Source of the DNA: Thiospirochaeta perfilievii
GTDB lineage: Bacteria > Spirochaetota > Spirochaetia > DSM-2461
Reading direction: 5' to 3'
NCBI RefSeq assembly: GCF_008329945.1
Contig: NZ_CP035807.1
Location: forward strand, 2,480,001-2,544,000
Length of the DNA stretch: 64,000 nt
The notes beneath the pieces are model-generated. The model did not search any database. It had not been told where the DNA came from and was given only the letters and a program-made list of their open reading frames with translations. This document shows, piece after piece, positions 45,509-55,504 of this stretch (positions within the stretch are counted from its first letter, which is position 1; every line of letters begins with the position of its first letter). A program made the position numbers and the translations under genes.

Positions 45509-48500
45509 TTTGTTTAATTCTCCCTAAAATCCAATTCATATTCCTATTATTATAGACAGATAAGTTATTTTTATTACCTACTCCATACAGAGAAATACCT
45601 TCTAGATCTCCATCATGTGTAGACTCAATAACTTTTATTTTATCTAACTCAACTTCCCTATTACCATCTATAATATCTACATTCTGTACAATCATTACAT
45701 GGTAGCTCTTGCTAGTAGAGTAATAGATAATATCCCCTGGGACTACTCTTTTTCTATTTTCTGCACGTTTTAAACCTGAAAACTCACTACTTTCCATAAT
45801 GTTATATAAATTGTCATTAGGGGTATAAACTGTACCTTGTCCTGTATCGTGTATACTTCTTATACCTCTCTCTGCAGAATTAGAACCTTCTCCATAACTT
45901 TTATACTTTGTTCCTATGTAGGCTTCTGACATGTAGATTAATCCCCCACAATCAACCCCTGCTTCCTTTTTTGAATAGTTTATACCATACATTGTTTGTT
46001 CACCTTCTGGCTGTAAAAATGGTTTTTGTGGTGATACAGTCCAACCTAGTGCATCCCTAGATGCAGGTTTTGCTTTAGAAGGATCATATTTTTTCCATAT
46101 TTCCAACAATTTTTGTTTATTTCCATCTTCAATTTGTAAATAACCTAAAGTTGTATACAGGCTAGGTAATAATGTTTTGGGGTTTGGTTTTATATATTTA
46201 TATGCTTCTTTTACTTCATCAAATGCATTTCTATTTTCATCCGTATCTTCAGAATCTAAAAGTTCTTTAGCTTCATTCATTATGTTTTCAAGCTCTGTGG
46301 ATTTATCTAACATATATTCATATTGTTCTTGCATCTGATTATAGAACTCAAAGGGTGTTGTTGTTCTACAAAATTCATAGACTACACTATTTGTATTTAT
46401 ACGACTAGATTTATTAATACCTCTATTATAGTAAACAGAGGAGGGGATTGATACGACCTGTTTGCCATTCCCCTGAATAAGTTGTGATAAATCCTCCCAG
46501 TTATATCCTCTAGCGGTGTTATTTACAGAGTATTGTTGTGCTTGATCCTTTGTTACCATAACTCTATTCCACTCATTAGGCCCATACCACACTTTAAGGC
46601 TTGTTGTGTTATTAGGATAACTCCCTTGATTTATTGAGTAAAAACGCCTAATTATTTTAAATCTTGGGTTAGAGATCTCTTCATAATTGTTATTTAGTTG
46701 AACTTCAATATAGTCTCCAATAACATCTGCTTCGACTTTATTTGGTGGAGCGTTCCATGGGTATTTGTTATTAAAGTCATTTAATCCTGTTTTATCATCA
46801 TCTATATATAAGTTAGCCCTCCATAACATTTTTTTGTCATACACAGCTAAAAAGTCTTCCTCTTTAGATAAAGCATCTATTGGATTATCATTAATATTAA
46901 GTTGGAAATTAAGTAAAATATCATCCCCAGGTCTAATATTATTTTCTAAGGGTCTAATTCCAAACCGGCTGTAAATATTATTATCATCTTTTTTAAACTC
47001 TAACTTCCCGTAGACAGATTGTAGAGAAAAGTCCTCCTTTGTATCACCATCTGTTGTAAATATACCAGGTTCATATATTACTTCGTATCTTGATCTGCTA
47101 CCTTGACTTATATTTAACTTTTTAAATGTTGCAAGCTTTACATTGTCATAGACTATCTCATTGTTATTACTAGTTATCTGAACAGCATAAAATTCAAAAC
47201 CATCACCTTTATTTACATTTATATTACTACCATTCCCTGTGTCACTATTTTCAGGGTCACTATTGCTGTAATATTGGTCCGTGGGTGGTAGCAGTTTAAC
47301 TGGAATATTGTTACCTTCAATTAATTTATTATCTTTATTTTTAAAACTTATAGATCTTATTTCATATAGTTCCCCTGTATTGGGAATCCAATGGCTATAG
47401 TTTCTGTTTGTCTGTTTATTTAATCCTAAATCAATATCTGCTAGAATTGTTTCAGGAGTATAAACAAAGGGATCCCACAGGTCATCACCTTCAAAATTTT
47501 TAGGTTCTTTTCCTATATATTTTATAAGCCTTCTAGGGATAAAATCCTTTGGAGAGTCGGTAAAGGAGCTTAGTATTCCACTATTTCCCCAGTAGTTTAG
47601 GGATACCCTCCCATCTTGTTTTGTTACAGATAAAACTAAAACATTTCCAATATTAAATGTTGTATCTCCATCCTTGTATCCGGAATCTACAACTATCCCT
47701 ACTTCAGTTCTCCCATTTGTTGTATTAACAAGAAGGTCCCCTGGTTGAATTAGGCTTAAGTCTGGAATTATTACACTACTTCTCTCTATATCTTCCCGGG
47801 TAAATCTTATTTTATCTAGGTCATATTCCCCTAAAAGTGTGAACTGAGGTTCTCCCTCACTATCTAAAAGGTCAGAAGAGACTTTCCCATCCTCTGTTTT
47901 CCCCATTTTGTAGTAGTCATCTAGGGTTTTAGATTTCTTATCGTTTTCAATACCTAGTATCTTGGTGTAAAATGATGTCATTGCTATTGATCCAGATAGC
48001 AGGCCAAGACTATCCACACCAGTAAGGTTTATTCCCCTATATGTATTCCCTTGGTTTTTCCCTGGGACAAAAGGTTTATCGGTATTAACATTTACCATAA
48101 AATTATTTCCAACACTGTCGTTTAAGGCAAAATAGTACTGTTTAGCTGTTTTTTTATTACCATAAGTATCAAATGTGAAATAGTTATTATTCCCATATAA
48201 TGAACCCCTTGGATAGATTGTTTTATATCTTTTTACAACATCAAACTGCTTCTTCATTTTATAATTAAATGTTCTAGGAGAATCCATACCTCCTTCAACG
48301 TAGGGTAGGGAAGACCCTGTAATAATACTGTCTCCTAAGTAAAATGGAGTGGTTAACTCTATATTATCTAGCTTACTGTTTGGGGCTTGAAAATATTCCG
48401 CTGCTATCTCTTCTAAATATGCAACTTTCTCACTATTGAAAGTAGGGTCAAGTTCATTAACAGGAGAGTTTATACTCTTTGGTTTAAAAGGAAGGTAGTT

Positions 48501-49577
48501 ATTTTCCCTATTATCTAAACTAATACCCTCATAACTTTTTAACCATAAATCTAAATTATTATTTTGCTCTAATAACTGGGATGGATAGATATTGTTGCTA
48601 CTATTATTATCCCTTTGGTTTTTATCTAGGGTATATTCTAAACCCCATGTTAAATATTTCAGAGCACAGGATACAAGTTCCTCCCCATCACTCTTTGTTA
48701 TTGTCGTATACTGGTTATAGTCAAATGGTTTATTTTTACCCTCCATATACTCATTTATATAGTGATGGAAAATAGGTTTACTCTTATCAAAATATACTTT
48801 TAGAAATTTTTGAATTACAGAGTGTCCAAGCTCTTTACTACTGTTAACATTGTAGTTATATATTGTATCAAAGTACCCAATATTATTTTTGGCATTCTCT
48901 TTAGTTATAGCTAAGTCAGAGTTTAGTTTAAGTTTATATACATATTGGTTATCAATCTCGGATATTGGAAATGGGTTTCCACTACTACTAGTAAATGTAT
49001 TACTTCCTAATAACTGATTCTTGAAAAATCGTTTATAATCTGAATTTTGTTCTAAAGTATCAATTAATTGGGATGTAGATGTAAAATCGTCTGGATTAAT
49101 TGCTATATTAGGTAGAACTTCAAGGATAAGTTTAAATGAGTTTGACGGAGTATCTTTATTTATTAAAATAATACCTAATATAATACTTTTATCACTATAT
49201 TTAAGGCTTATTGTGTCAGGGAGATTGTCAAGATCCTTGGTTTTAGTGTAATTGTAATCTTTAAAGTACTTTAGCTTTGTATTTGTTTTATTCCCATTAT
49301 AGGTTAAATTATTAGGAGTAATTTCTTGATAGGAGTCTACTGTAAACTCCTCCATAATAAAAAAAGAATCACTATTACTTACAATTTTTATTAATTCACT
49401 TCCTAGTTTTGAATCCCTTATAACTTTAAAGGAGTTGATGTTATTATCCCCATCTTTAATAATAATATCAGAGGAATACTGTCTTTTAGTTTCTCTCTCC
49501 TCACTATTTCCGTTGGAAAAAAGGGTTAGGGCAGTTGTTAGAACCAGGAGTAGTAATATGTGTCTTATCTTTATCAT
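45501..49577 (-). CDS. Large secreted protein with two NlpC/P60-like domains (first degenerate)
   Basis: The 1358 residues start with a signal peptide (about 1-22). Residues about 25-450 match nothing I know. A first NlpC/P60-like domain (about 510-690) reads GVDSLGLLSGS with Ser523 at the Cys position, and PGDLLV..TEVGIVV with Glu625 at the His position, so it should be inactive. A linker and beta region (about 700-1080) follows. A second domain (about 1195-1358) keeps Cys1210 in GVDCGGLIYMSEA and His1293 in SYHVMIV. An exported peptidoglycan peptidase or bacterial effector is likely. GGAGG precedes the ATG. From residue 917 on it is duplicated in the orphan cassette. Confidence 0.8.
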   Translation of the reverse strand: MIKIRHILLLLVLTTALTLFSNGNSEERETKRQYSSDIIIKDGDNNINSFKVIRDSKLGSELIKIVSNSDSFFIMEEFTVDSYQEITPNNLTYNGNKTNTKLKYFKDYNYTKTKDLDNLPDTISLKYSDKSIILGIILINKDTPSNSFKLILEVLPNIAINPDDFTSTSQLIDTLEQNSDYKRFFKNQLLGSNTFTSSSGNPFPISEIDNQYVYKLKLNSDLAITKENAKNNIGYFDTIYNYNVNSSKELGHSVIQKFLKVYFDKSKPIFHHYINEYMEGKNKPFDYNQYTTITKSDGEELVSCALKYLTWGLEYTLDKNQRDNNSSNNIYPSQLLEQNNNLDLWLKSYEGISLDNRENNYLPFKPKSINSPVNELDPTFNSEKVAYLEEIAAEYFQAPNSKLDNIELTTPFYLGDSIITGSSLPYVEGGMDSPRTFNYKMKKQFDVVKRYKTIYPRGSLYGNNNYFTFDTYGNKKTAKQYYFALNDSVGNNFMVNVNTDKPFVPGKNQGNTYRGINLTGVDSLGLLSGSIAMTSFYTKILGIENDKKSKTLDDYYKMGKTEDGKVSSDLLDSEGEPQFTLLGEYDLDKIRFTREDIERSSVIIPDLSLIQPGDLLVNTTNGRTEVGIVVDSGYKDGDTTFNIGNVLVLSVTKQDGRVSLNYWGNSGILSSFTDSPKDFIPRRLIKYIGKEPKNFEGDDLWDPFVYTPETILADIDLGLNKQTNRNYSHWIPNTGELYEIRSISFKNKDNKLIEGNNIPVKLLPPTDQYYSNSDPENSDTGNGSNINVNKGDGFEFYAVQITSNNNEIVYDNVKLATFKKLNISQGSRSRYEVIYEPGIFTTDGDTKEDFSLQSVYGKLEFKKDDNNIYSRFGIRPLENNIRPGDDILLNFQLNINDNPIDALSKEEDFLAVYDKKMLWRANLYIDDDKTGLNDFNNKYPWNAPPNKVEADVIGDYIEVQLNNNYEEISNPRFKIIRRFYSINQGSYPNNTTSLKVWYGPNEWNRVMVTKDQAQQYSVNNTARGYNWEDLSQLIQGNGKQVVSIPSSVYYNRGINKSSRINTNSVVYEFCRTTTPFEFYNQMQEQYEYMLDKSTELENIMNEAKELLDSEDTDENRNAFDEVKEAYKYIKPNPKTLLPSLYTTLGYLQIEDGNKQKLLEIWKKYDPSKAKPASRDALGWTVSPQKPFLQPEGEQTMYGINYSKKEAGVDCGGLIYMSEAYIGTKYKSYGEGSNSAERGIRSIHDTGQGTVYTPNDNLYNIMESSEFSGLKRAENRKRVVPGDIIYYSTSKSYHVMIVQNVDIIDGNREVELDKIKVIESTHDGDLEGISLYGVGNKNNLSVYNNRNMNWILGRIKQND

Positions 49578-49691
49578 TTTTATCTATTTCCTCCATTGAA
49601 AGAGTTGTGTTACTTCTCTTTGTATAGAGGAAAAGATCTATATGAATTCAATTTATGTCACTATTTCCAAATATAACGGAAACAGTGTTAA

Positions 49692-51779
49692 TTATTTAAT
49701 CTTGAACTTAGACACCTCTTTGTTTAAGATTTCTATTGCATCTTTATTTTCTAAAGAAATTCTATCCACATCCTGCATCGCTTCATTTATCTCATTAGTT
49801 CCTATAGACATTTCAGACATATTACCGTTTATTTCCTGGGTAACAGTATTTAGCCTATTCATTTCATCTATAACATCCTTACTACCAGTTGTCATTTCTA
49901 GTGAGCTGTTTTGAATCCCCAAGGTTATTTCTGATAATTGATCCAAAGCTACCATTACTTGTTTACCTCCAGCACTTTGTTCCTCCATAGCTGATAAAAT
50001 AATTAATTCTTGTTCATTTACAGTATTTACCATTTTTACAACTTGTTCGAACTGGGCCATAGCTGAGTCTGAGTTTTTAGATACAGTATCTATTAGTGTT
50101 TTTAAGTTATTTAGTACATCGGTTATTGTCTTTGACTGAGCACCAGATGTTTCTGCCAGTTTTCTTATTTCGTCTGCCACAACGGCAAAACCTTTTCCTG
50201 CTTCCCCTGCATGGGCAGCTTCAATTGCTGCATTCATTGCTAGTAAGTTAGTCTGACTTGCTATCCCAGAGATAATGGAGCTTGCTTGAAGCAGTCCTTC
50301 AGATTCATTAGATATTGTTTTAATATTATCTGAAACTGTAATAATCTCCTTCTGTCCCTGTTTGGAAGCTTCTAAAAGGGATTTTACATTTTTAGCATTA
50401 TTACCAAGAATATTCCCTACGGAGCCTATATTTGCTAACATCTGGGTTATTGCTGCAGAAGACTCTTCGATACTCGATGATTGAGTCTCTATATGGGTGT
50501 TTAAATTATCTATCCCATGAACAATAGATTTAACTGTAGAGCTTGACTCTTCTATTCCTGAGGCTTGGGTATTAATTTGATTTTTTACACCCTGTATATT
50601 TGCACTAATTTCATTTATAGCAGCAGCTGATTCTGCCATACTACTAGCTAAATCGCTTCCAATCCCTTGAAGGGTAACAGCTTGTTTTTGAATTATAGTT
50701 ATTAATAATCTAATTTTATCTATTGTTTTATTAAAGTATAGTGATAGTGATCCTATTTCATCGGTACTAATAGTGGGTAATTTTTGGGTAAGGTCTCCCT
50801 CTCCCTCAGAAATATCTTTTAATAGATCTTTTACTCTAACTATAGATTTGGTAATTTTATTAGCAAAAATTAGTGTTAATAAAATTCCAATAGAGAATAC
50901 AATTACAAAAAAGATAATTAGTAGTCTTCTTAAATTATTTATATGGGAAAAAACCTCTTCCTCATTAGCAGCCGTTGCTATTATCCATGATGTCCCTGGA
51001 ACCTTGGAGTAACCAACAATCTGATTTTCCCCTTGAAAAGAGTAATATCCATGACCATTAGGTGTTTTTATCATCTCTGATTGTACTCGTGCAATATCTT
51101 TTAAGGTTTCGTCTTTACTACTATCATTAATAAAGTTTCTAATATCTAAAACAAACTCTCTATTAGTATGAGCTACAAAATTCCCTTTGTTATTTATTAG
51201 GTAGGAGTACCCAGTTTTACCATAACCAATATTATCTGTAATATCAGATAGTGCTGTTCCATCTAATCTAGCAATTAGCACTCCTTGAATAGTATTCTTA
51301 TTATCTTTAATTGGTGTTGCTAACATTATAACTGGAGAGTTAGTAACTCTACTAATTATTACATCGGAATAATTGGTAGCCCCTGCAAAAGCTTTTTTTA
51401 CATAATCCCTATCTCCTAAATTACTAATAGAGCCATCAGTATATTTAGCTGTCCCATCCTTTGAAACTATACCAATACCAAGAAAGTTATGGGCTTCTAA
51501 CTCATTTAAAAGTAAGGGTTTTTGAACCTCCCAGTCCATGTCCTTCATTTCAGAGTTGTTTCTAATCCCTTCAATCACTGCCATATTTACATCAATACTA
51601 GCTCTTATATATTTTGCTCCCTCATTGGCCATTATTGTTAGAGTTTCTGTAATGGTCTCCTTAAGGGATTGCTTACTAGCATTATACGCTAAAGTACTAA
51701 GTCCTACTGTGTTTAATAGAATTATTAAACCGGTAATTATTATTAGCTTTTTTCTTATTGTTAAATTACGAAAAATCAT
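49692..51779 (-). CDS. Methyl-accepting chemotaxis protein (Cache sensor)
   Basis: The 695 residues have a first helix (about 12-32) and a double-Cache periplasmic sensor (about 35-270; [20 protein letters not shown] and [18 protein letters not shown], each a typical Cache block). A second helix (about 280-305), HAMP (about 306-360) and a long signalling coiled coil follow, with the hairpin [20 protein letters not shown] intact. It signals to CheA/CheW; Cache domains commonly bind amino acids or carboxylates. No NWETF tether is present. GGTG precedes the ATG. Confidence 0.95.
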   Translation of the reverse strand: MIFRNLTIRKKLIIITGLIILLNTVGLSTLAYNASKQSLKETITETLTIMANEGAKYIRASIDVNMAVIEGIRNNSEMKDMDWEVQKPLLLNELEAHNFLGIGIVSKDGTAKYTDGSISNLGDRDYVKKAFAGATNYSDVIISRVTNSPVIMLATPIKDNKNTIQGVLIARLDGTALSDITDNIGYGKTGYSYLINNKGNFVAHTNREFVLDIRNFINDSSKDETLKDIARVQSEMIKTPNGHGYYSFQGENQIVGYSKVPGTSWIIATAANEEEVFSHINNLRRLLIIFFVIVFSIGILLTLIFANKITKSIVRVKDLLKDISEGEGDLTQKLPTISTDEIGSLSLYFNKTIDKIRLLITIIQKQAVTLQGIGSDLASSMAESAAAINEISANIQGVKNQINTQASGIEESSSTVKSIVHGIDNLNTHIETQSSSIEESSAAITQMLANIGSVGNILGNNAKNVKSLLEASKQGQKEIITVSDNIKTISNESEGLLQASSIISGIASQTNLLAMNAAIEAAHAGEAGKGFAVVADEIRKLAETSGAQSKTITDVLNNLKTLIDTVSKNSDSAMAQFEQVVKMVNTVNEQELIILSAMEEQSAGGKQVMVALDQLSEITLGIQNSSLEMTTGSKDVIDEMNRLNTVTQEINGNMSEMSIGTNEINEAMQDVDRISLENKDAIEILNKEVSKFKIK

Positions 51780-51847
51780 TTATACACCTTTATTTCTAAT
51801 ACTTTTACAGATCGTATCATTAATTTATGGCAATTTTCAAATTTATT

Positions 51848-52459
51848 TTACTTTTTTAATATTAGAGTTGTCCATACTGTATTATCTCTATTTAAAGCAT
51901 CGTTATTAACAGACTCATACTCTAGTTTGAATCCCATATCTTTAAATAGTTGTATATACTCTCCCTTAGACCTAATATAAAATTGTCTTCCATCTTTATC
52001 TCTGTTATTAATAATTTCAGGGTACTCTGTAGGGACAGATATTATTAAAATGCCGTCACTTTTTAATAAATTGTTAATTGCAATTATAGACTTATAGATA
52101 TCAGAGTCCGGTATATGTTGTAACACTGAAGAAGCTAAGATATTATTCCATAACCTAGTTGAAACATTAAAAGGAATACTGTTGGGCAGACTACCAATAA
52201 GTACCCTATTAGTAAGATCTTTATACTGTTTTATAGATGTTTGGATCATATTTTCAGAAGGTTCTAATCCATAGGCATCAAACCCTTGATTCATTAGTAT
52301 ATTTAAATCCCTACCAGATCCTGAACCTATATCTAAAACTGTTGTCCCTAATTGAAAAAACTTTTTAAATAGATTTATATATTCTGGGAAACTACTATTG
52401 TACTTTTCTTGTAATATATCTGCATTTTTATTGTAAAATAATGAAGTTAACTCATCCAT
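51848..52459 (-). CDS. Class I SAM-dependent methyltransferase
   Basis: The 203 residues contain motif I VLDIGSGSGRDLNILM, a following acidic GLEPSENM and later ILASSVLQHIP, typical of Methyltransf_11/25 proteins. The substrate is unknown; related small methyltransferases act on small molecules. No clear Shine-Dalgarno is present. It shares strand with its neighbours but has no functional link I can see. Confidence 0.86.
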   Translation of the reverse strand: MDELTSLFYNKNADILQEKYNSSFPEYINLFKKFFQLGTTVLDIGSGSGRDLNILMNQGFDAYGLEPSENMIQTSIKQYKDLTNRVLIGSLPNSIPFNVSTRLWNNILASSVLQHIPDSDIYKSIIAINNLLKSDGILIISVPTEYPEIINNRDKDGRQFYIRSKGEYIQLFKDMGFKLEYESVNNDALNRDNTVWTTLILKK

Positions 52460-52519
52460 AAGTTGATTATATCAGTTAATAATTTAAGTAGTAATAGTAT
52501 TTATTTATCCTTAATTTCT

Positions 52520-53266
52520 TTAGTTCCACTTAGATGTTTCTCTACGATACTTATTTATATATTTATTGAAGTTTTCGAGGAAATCTGGGTGTTCTGCAAT
52601 AAATTTCTTTGTAAAGTATACACCAAGAGGTTTATTTTGATTAGTGAATATTTTTACTTTATCCTCAACCCTATATTTTTTTAATAGTGCATCCATTACA
52701 TAATTATTTGCCATTACAGCATCGACTCGTTTAGCCAGAAGTATTTTAAGTAGATGTTCTGTGTCTGGAGGAGTTCCTTTTATATTATAATTTTCTTGAT
52801 TCATCCATTTTAGCATATTTGCTCCAAGAAAGCTTGCAACCTGGGCTTTTTCTTTAAAATCTGGACTTTCAGGGTTTAGGGGATTTTCCTTAAGAATATA
52901 CCAGTTCCATTTTTGATCTGCTATATAAGAAGACATTATTGCAAATTCATCTCGGCTATCTTTCTGTGATGCTGCAAAAAACCCATCAGTCTCATTATTT
53001 TTAGCCATAATTTGTGCTCTTTCCCATGGTACAACTTGAATTTCAAGTTCAAAGTTCATCATATCTAATGCGTATCGAACCGGTTCTATTGCAACTCCTG
53101 TAAATGTCTCATCCGCAATAAATTTAACCTCTGCATTATCTGGGTAACTACTGTAGGGAAAAAGATTATGGGTACTAAGTACAATTTTGTTTTGGGCAGA
53201 TAAATCAATAAAGATACATGAAAAAAATAAGATAAAGAAAATATTTTTTATTCTGTAATAATTCAT
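52520..53266 (-). CDS. Periplasmic solute-binding protein, family 3-like
   Basis: The 248 residues have a signal peptide (IKNIFFILFFSCIFIDLSAQ) and an SBP_bac_3-type fold: FTGVAIEPVRYALDMMNFELEIQVVPWERAQIMA is the usual first lobe pattern, split across strands. Such stand-alone proteins without a permease gene are common in environmental bacteria and may act in uptake or as sensors. The ligand is probably an amino acid or similar small molecule. GGGGGAG precedes the ATG. Confidence 0.85.
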   Translation of the reverse strand: MNYYRIKNIFFILFFSCIFIDLSAQNKIVLSTHNLFPYSSYPDNAEVKFIADETFTGVAIEPVRYALDMMNFELEIQVVPWERAQIMAKNNETDGFFAASQKDSRDEFAIMSSYIADQKWNWYILKENPLNPESPDFKEKAQVASFLGANMLKWMNQENYNIKGTPPDTEHLLKILLAKRVDAVMANNYVMDALLKKYRVEDKVKIFTNQNKPLGVYFTKKFIAEHPDFLENFNKYINKYRRETSKWN

Positions 53267-53357
53267 ACACTCCCCCGTTTAAAGTCTAGTTCTCCTATTA
53301 GGATAAATCAATATAAATTATATATAGAGGTTCAATTAAAAGATGTAAAACCTAACA

Positions 53358-53386
53358 TTGTTTATTAATATGTGATAAGGTATTAT
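53358..53386 (+). promoter_or_regulatory. Promoter giving a leaderless mntA-hepT transcript
   Basis: TTGTTT at 53358 and TATTAT at 53381 are separated by 17 bases. The GTG start lies seven bases after the -10 box and no Shine-Dalgarno is present, so the transcript should start at the initiation codon. Confidence 0.55.
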
Positions 53387-53393
53387 AAATATA

Positions 53394-53801
53394 GTGAAAG
53401 ATTTAAAAGATATAAAAAGATATGTTTGTACTACGATTAATAATTATCCCGACATTGAGCTTGTTATAATTTATGGTTCTGCTGTTCAAAACAGATTAAC
53501 TTTAAGTAGTGATGTAGATATAGCTATTGGAAGTAGTCATGTTATTACTAACCAGATTTTATTGGAAATTTCTACAACACTGTCACTTCTAATTGAGTTG
53601 GAGGCTAGTGTTATAGATATAAATAAAATGGAAGGGTTGATTATTGAAGAAGTTCTTACTAAGGGAGATATTGTTAAAAACAGTAACCCAGATCTTTTAT
53701 TTAGTCATATTCAGAGAATGCAGACATATACAGAAGATATACTACCTTTTCAGCAGCAAGGGGCTAAGAAATTACTAAAGGACTATTTAAATGATGAGTA
53801 A
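53394..53801 (+). CDS. mntA: MntA-type nucleotidyltransferase antitoxin
   Basis: The 135 residues contain the minimal nucleotidyltransferase motif GS-X10-DVD (beginning GSAVQNRL and ending SSDVDIAIG). In type VII toxin-antitoxin systems this protein AMPylates the HEPN toxin HepT near its active site and neutralises it. It starts at GTG with no Shine-Dalgarno, right behind a promoter. The stop overlaps hepT by 11 bases. The motif is canonical, so the antitoxin should be active. Confidence 0.9.
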   Translation: MKDLKDIKRYVCTTINNYPDIELVIIYGSAVQNRLTLSSDVDIAIGSSHVITNQILLEISTTLSLLIELEASVIDINKMEGLIIEEVLTKGDIVKNSNPDLLFSHIQRMQTYTEDILPFQQQGAKKLLKDYLNDE

Positions 53802-54195
53802 TACACTAATAAAAAAAAGTGAATCTCTTATTCGATGCCTTAAAAGAATTGAGGATAAACGTCCTGATTCATTAGATCTTTTAATAAATGATATGGATCT
53901 ACAGGATATAATATCCGTTAACCTTGAAAGAGCTGTACAAATTACAGTTGATATGGGTGCTATAATAATTGCTGAGAAAAGTTTAAAACCTTCTAATACT
54001 ATGGCTGGTACCTTTCAGGTTCTAGCTAATGAAGAAATTATTTCAATTGATCTAGCTAAAAAACTTCAAAGTTCTGTTGGGTTTAGGAATATTTCTGTTC
54101 ATGAATACAATTCAATTGATTGGGAATTAGTGTTTGATCTTATTCATCATCATCTATGTAATTTTAAAGAATTTTTAAAATCAGTGCTTGTCTAA
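53791..54195 (+). CDS. hepT: HepT-type HEPN ribonuclease toxin (DUF86)
   Basis: The 134 all-helical residues carry the HEPN motif R-X4-H-X-Y (FRNISVHEYN), which forms the RNase site and supplies the Tyr modified by MntA. An upstream helix has the usual VNLERAVQITVDMGA pattern. The gene overlaps mntA by 11 bases. The pair is complete and canonical, and is implicated in plasmid stability or phage defence. It sits beside a truncated transporter, so it may have been inserted there. Confidence 0.9.
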   Translation: MMSNTLIKKSESLIRCLKRIEDKRPDSLDLLINDMDLQDIISVNLERAVQITVDMGAIIIAEKSLKPSNTMAGTFQVLANEEIISIDLAKKLQSSVGFRNISVHEYNSIDWELVFDLIHHHLCNFKEFLKSVLV

Positions 54196-54213
54196 TTTTA
54201 TATATTTAATTTT

Positions 54214-54651
54214 ATGTTATTTGTAAATTCGGGGGTAGACCAGAAGAGGCGTACTTCTATTGGTATTGTTTTAGTTACAGTGTTTTTTGTTACATCATCC
54301 GATTCTGGTTCACTAGTTGTTGACCATTTAACATCAGGAGGAAAGTTAGATTCTCCTGTTCCTCAACGGGTATTTTGGGCTGTTATGGAGGGTGTAGTTG
54401 CTGCTACACTACTTATTGGTGGAGGTTTAACTGCATTGCAAACAGCTTCTGTTATTACAGGTTTACCATTTGCAGTTATATTACTAATGATGATTTATTC
54501 CCTTAATGCAGGTCTTAAACAGGAATTTGAAATTGAAGAAGTGGTGCGTAGAAAAGTACGTGAAATTAGGGAGGATCATATAATTAATGAAGTTATTAAT
54601 TCTGTTGTACATGATCATGCAATAATTGATAAAGAGGATGAGAAGAAATAG
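54214..54651 (+). pseudogene. BCCT (betaine/carnitine/choline) transporter, C-terminal stump
   Basis: The 145 residues match only the end of a BCCT transporter: FFVTSSDSGSLVVDHLTSGG, then two helices and a charged cytoplasmic tail. BCCT proteins are 500-700 residues, so about the first three quarters are missing. It directly follows the MntA-HepT pair (18-base gap), which occupies the place of the missing part. It cannot transport on its own. It ends at a hairpin shared with the iron operon. Confidence 0.85.
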
Positions 54652-54656
54652 ATATA

Positions 54657-54684
54657 AGGGTGGTTTTAATTAACCACCTTTAAT
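54657..54684. terminator. Hairpin terminator between the BCCT stump and the iron operon
   Basis: GGTGGTT and AACCACC form a 7-bp stem with a TTAATT loop, flanked by A and T runs, between convergent genes. Confidence 0.7.
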
Positions 54685-54694
54685 AGAATGAAAA

Positions 54695-55504
54695 TTAGCT
54701 ATACACCATATCCCGTTTATGATGTCTCCCCCTAGGTATAATTAAGGGTGAACGTGATATCGGATCTGTTATTACAACACTATCTAAGCCAAAAACATCA
54801 CTTATTAACTCTTTAGAAATTACATCCTCTGGAGAGCCTTCAGAGATTAATTTTCCATTTTTTATTGCAAAAATATTATCAGCATATCTTGCAGATAGAT
54901 TAATGTCATGGAGTACCATTACCACAGTTGTTCCACGCTTTCTGTTTAAGTCTGTTAATAGATCTAAAATTTCAATTTGATAACATATATCTAAATATGT
55001 TGTAGGTTCATCTAATAGTAGAATGTCTGTATTTTGAGCTAATGCCATTGATATCCAGACTCTTTGCCTCTGACCTCCTGAGAGTTCATCAATTCTACAA
55101 TTGGCTAATTCATGGATTCCCATTATATCTAAGGCTTCTTCAATTGCTTCATAATCATCTTGTTTTAACCCTTTAACTACACCTTGATATGGAAACCTTC
55201 CTCTAGAAACTAGATCAATAACTGTTATCCCTTCAGGAACAATAGGCGATTGAGGAAGTAATCCTAGGGTTTTGGCTAACTCTTTTGAGTTGATTTTTCC
55301 TATCTCTTTTTCATTAATTACAACGCTACCAGATTTAACCTTTAATAACCTAGCAATAGTTTTTAAGAATGTAGATTTTCCACAAGCATTAGCTCCAATT
55401 ATGACACTAATTTTACTATCTGGAATTGTAATTGATATATCATTTACTATGATTTTATTATCATATCCTGAAATAACGTTTTTAGCCTTTAGGATATTAT
55501 TCAT
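54695..55504 (-). CDS. Iron-siderophore ABC transporter ATP-binding protein
   Basis: The 269 residues carry Walker A GANACGKST, signature LSGGQRQR and Walker B LLLDEPTTYLD, in the FecE/FhuC class. It powers import through the two FecCD permeases encoded just upstream, overlapping the second by four bases. It is the last gene of a four-gene iron operon. Confidence 0.94.
   Translation of the reverse strand: MNNILKAKNVISGYDNKIIVNDISITIPDSKISVIIGANACGKSTFLKTIARLLKVKSGSVVINEKEIGKINSKELAKTLGLLPQSPIVPEGITVIDLVSRGRFPYQGVVKGLKQDDYEAIEEALDIMGIHELANCRIDELSGGQRQRVWISMALAQNTDILLLDEPTTYLDICYQIEILDLLTDLNRKRGTTVVMVLHDINLSARYADNIFAIKNGKLISEGSPEDVISKELISDVFGLDSVVITDPISRSPLIIPRGRHHKRDMVYS

Larger units (their letters stand above)
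44429..46828 (-). repeat. Segmental duplication, upstream copy
   Basis: This 2.4-kb block pairs with 41887-44342. It covers the last 442 codons of the 1358-residue gene, the propeller-like gene and the repeat element. The two copies are tandem and in the same orientation. Confidence 0.85.
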
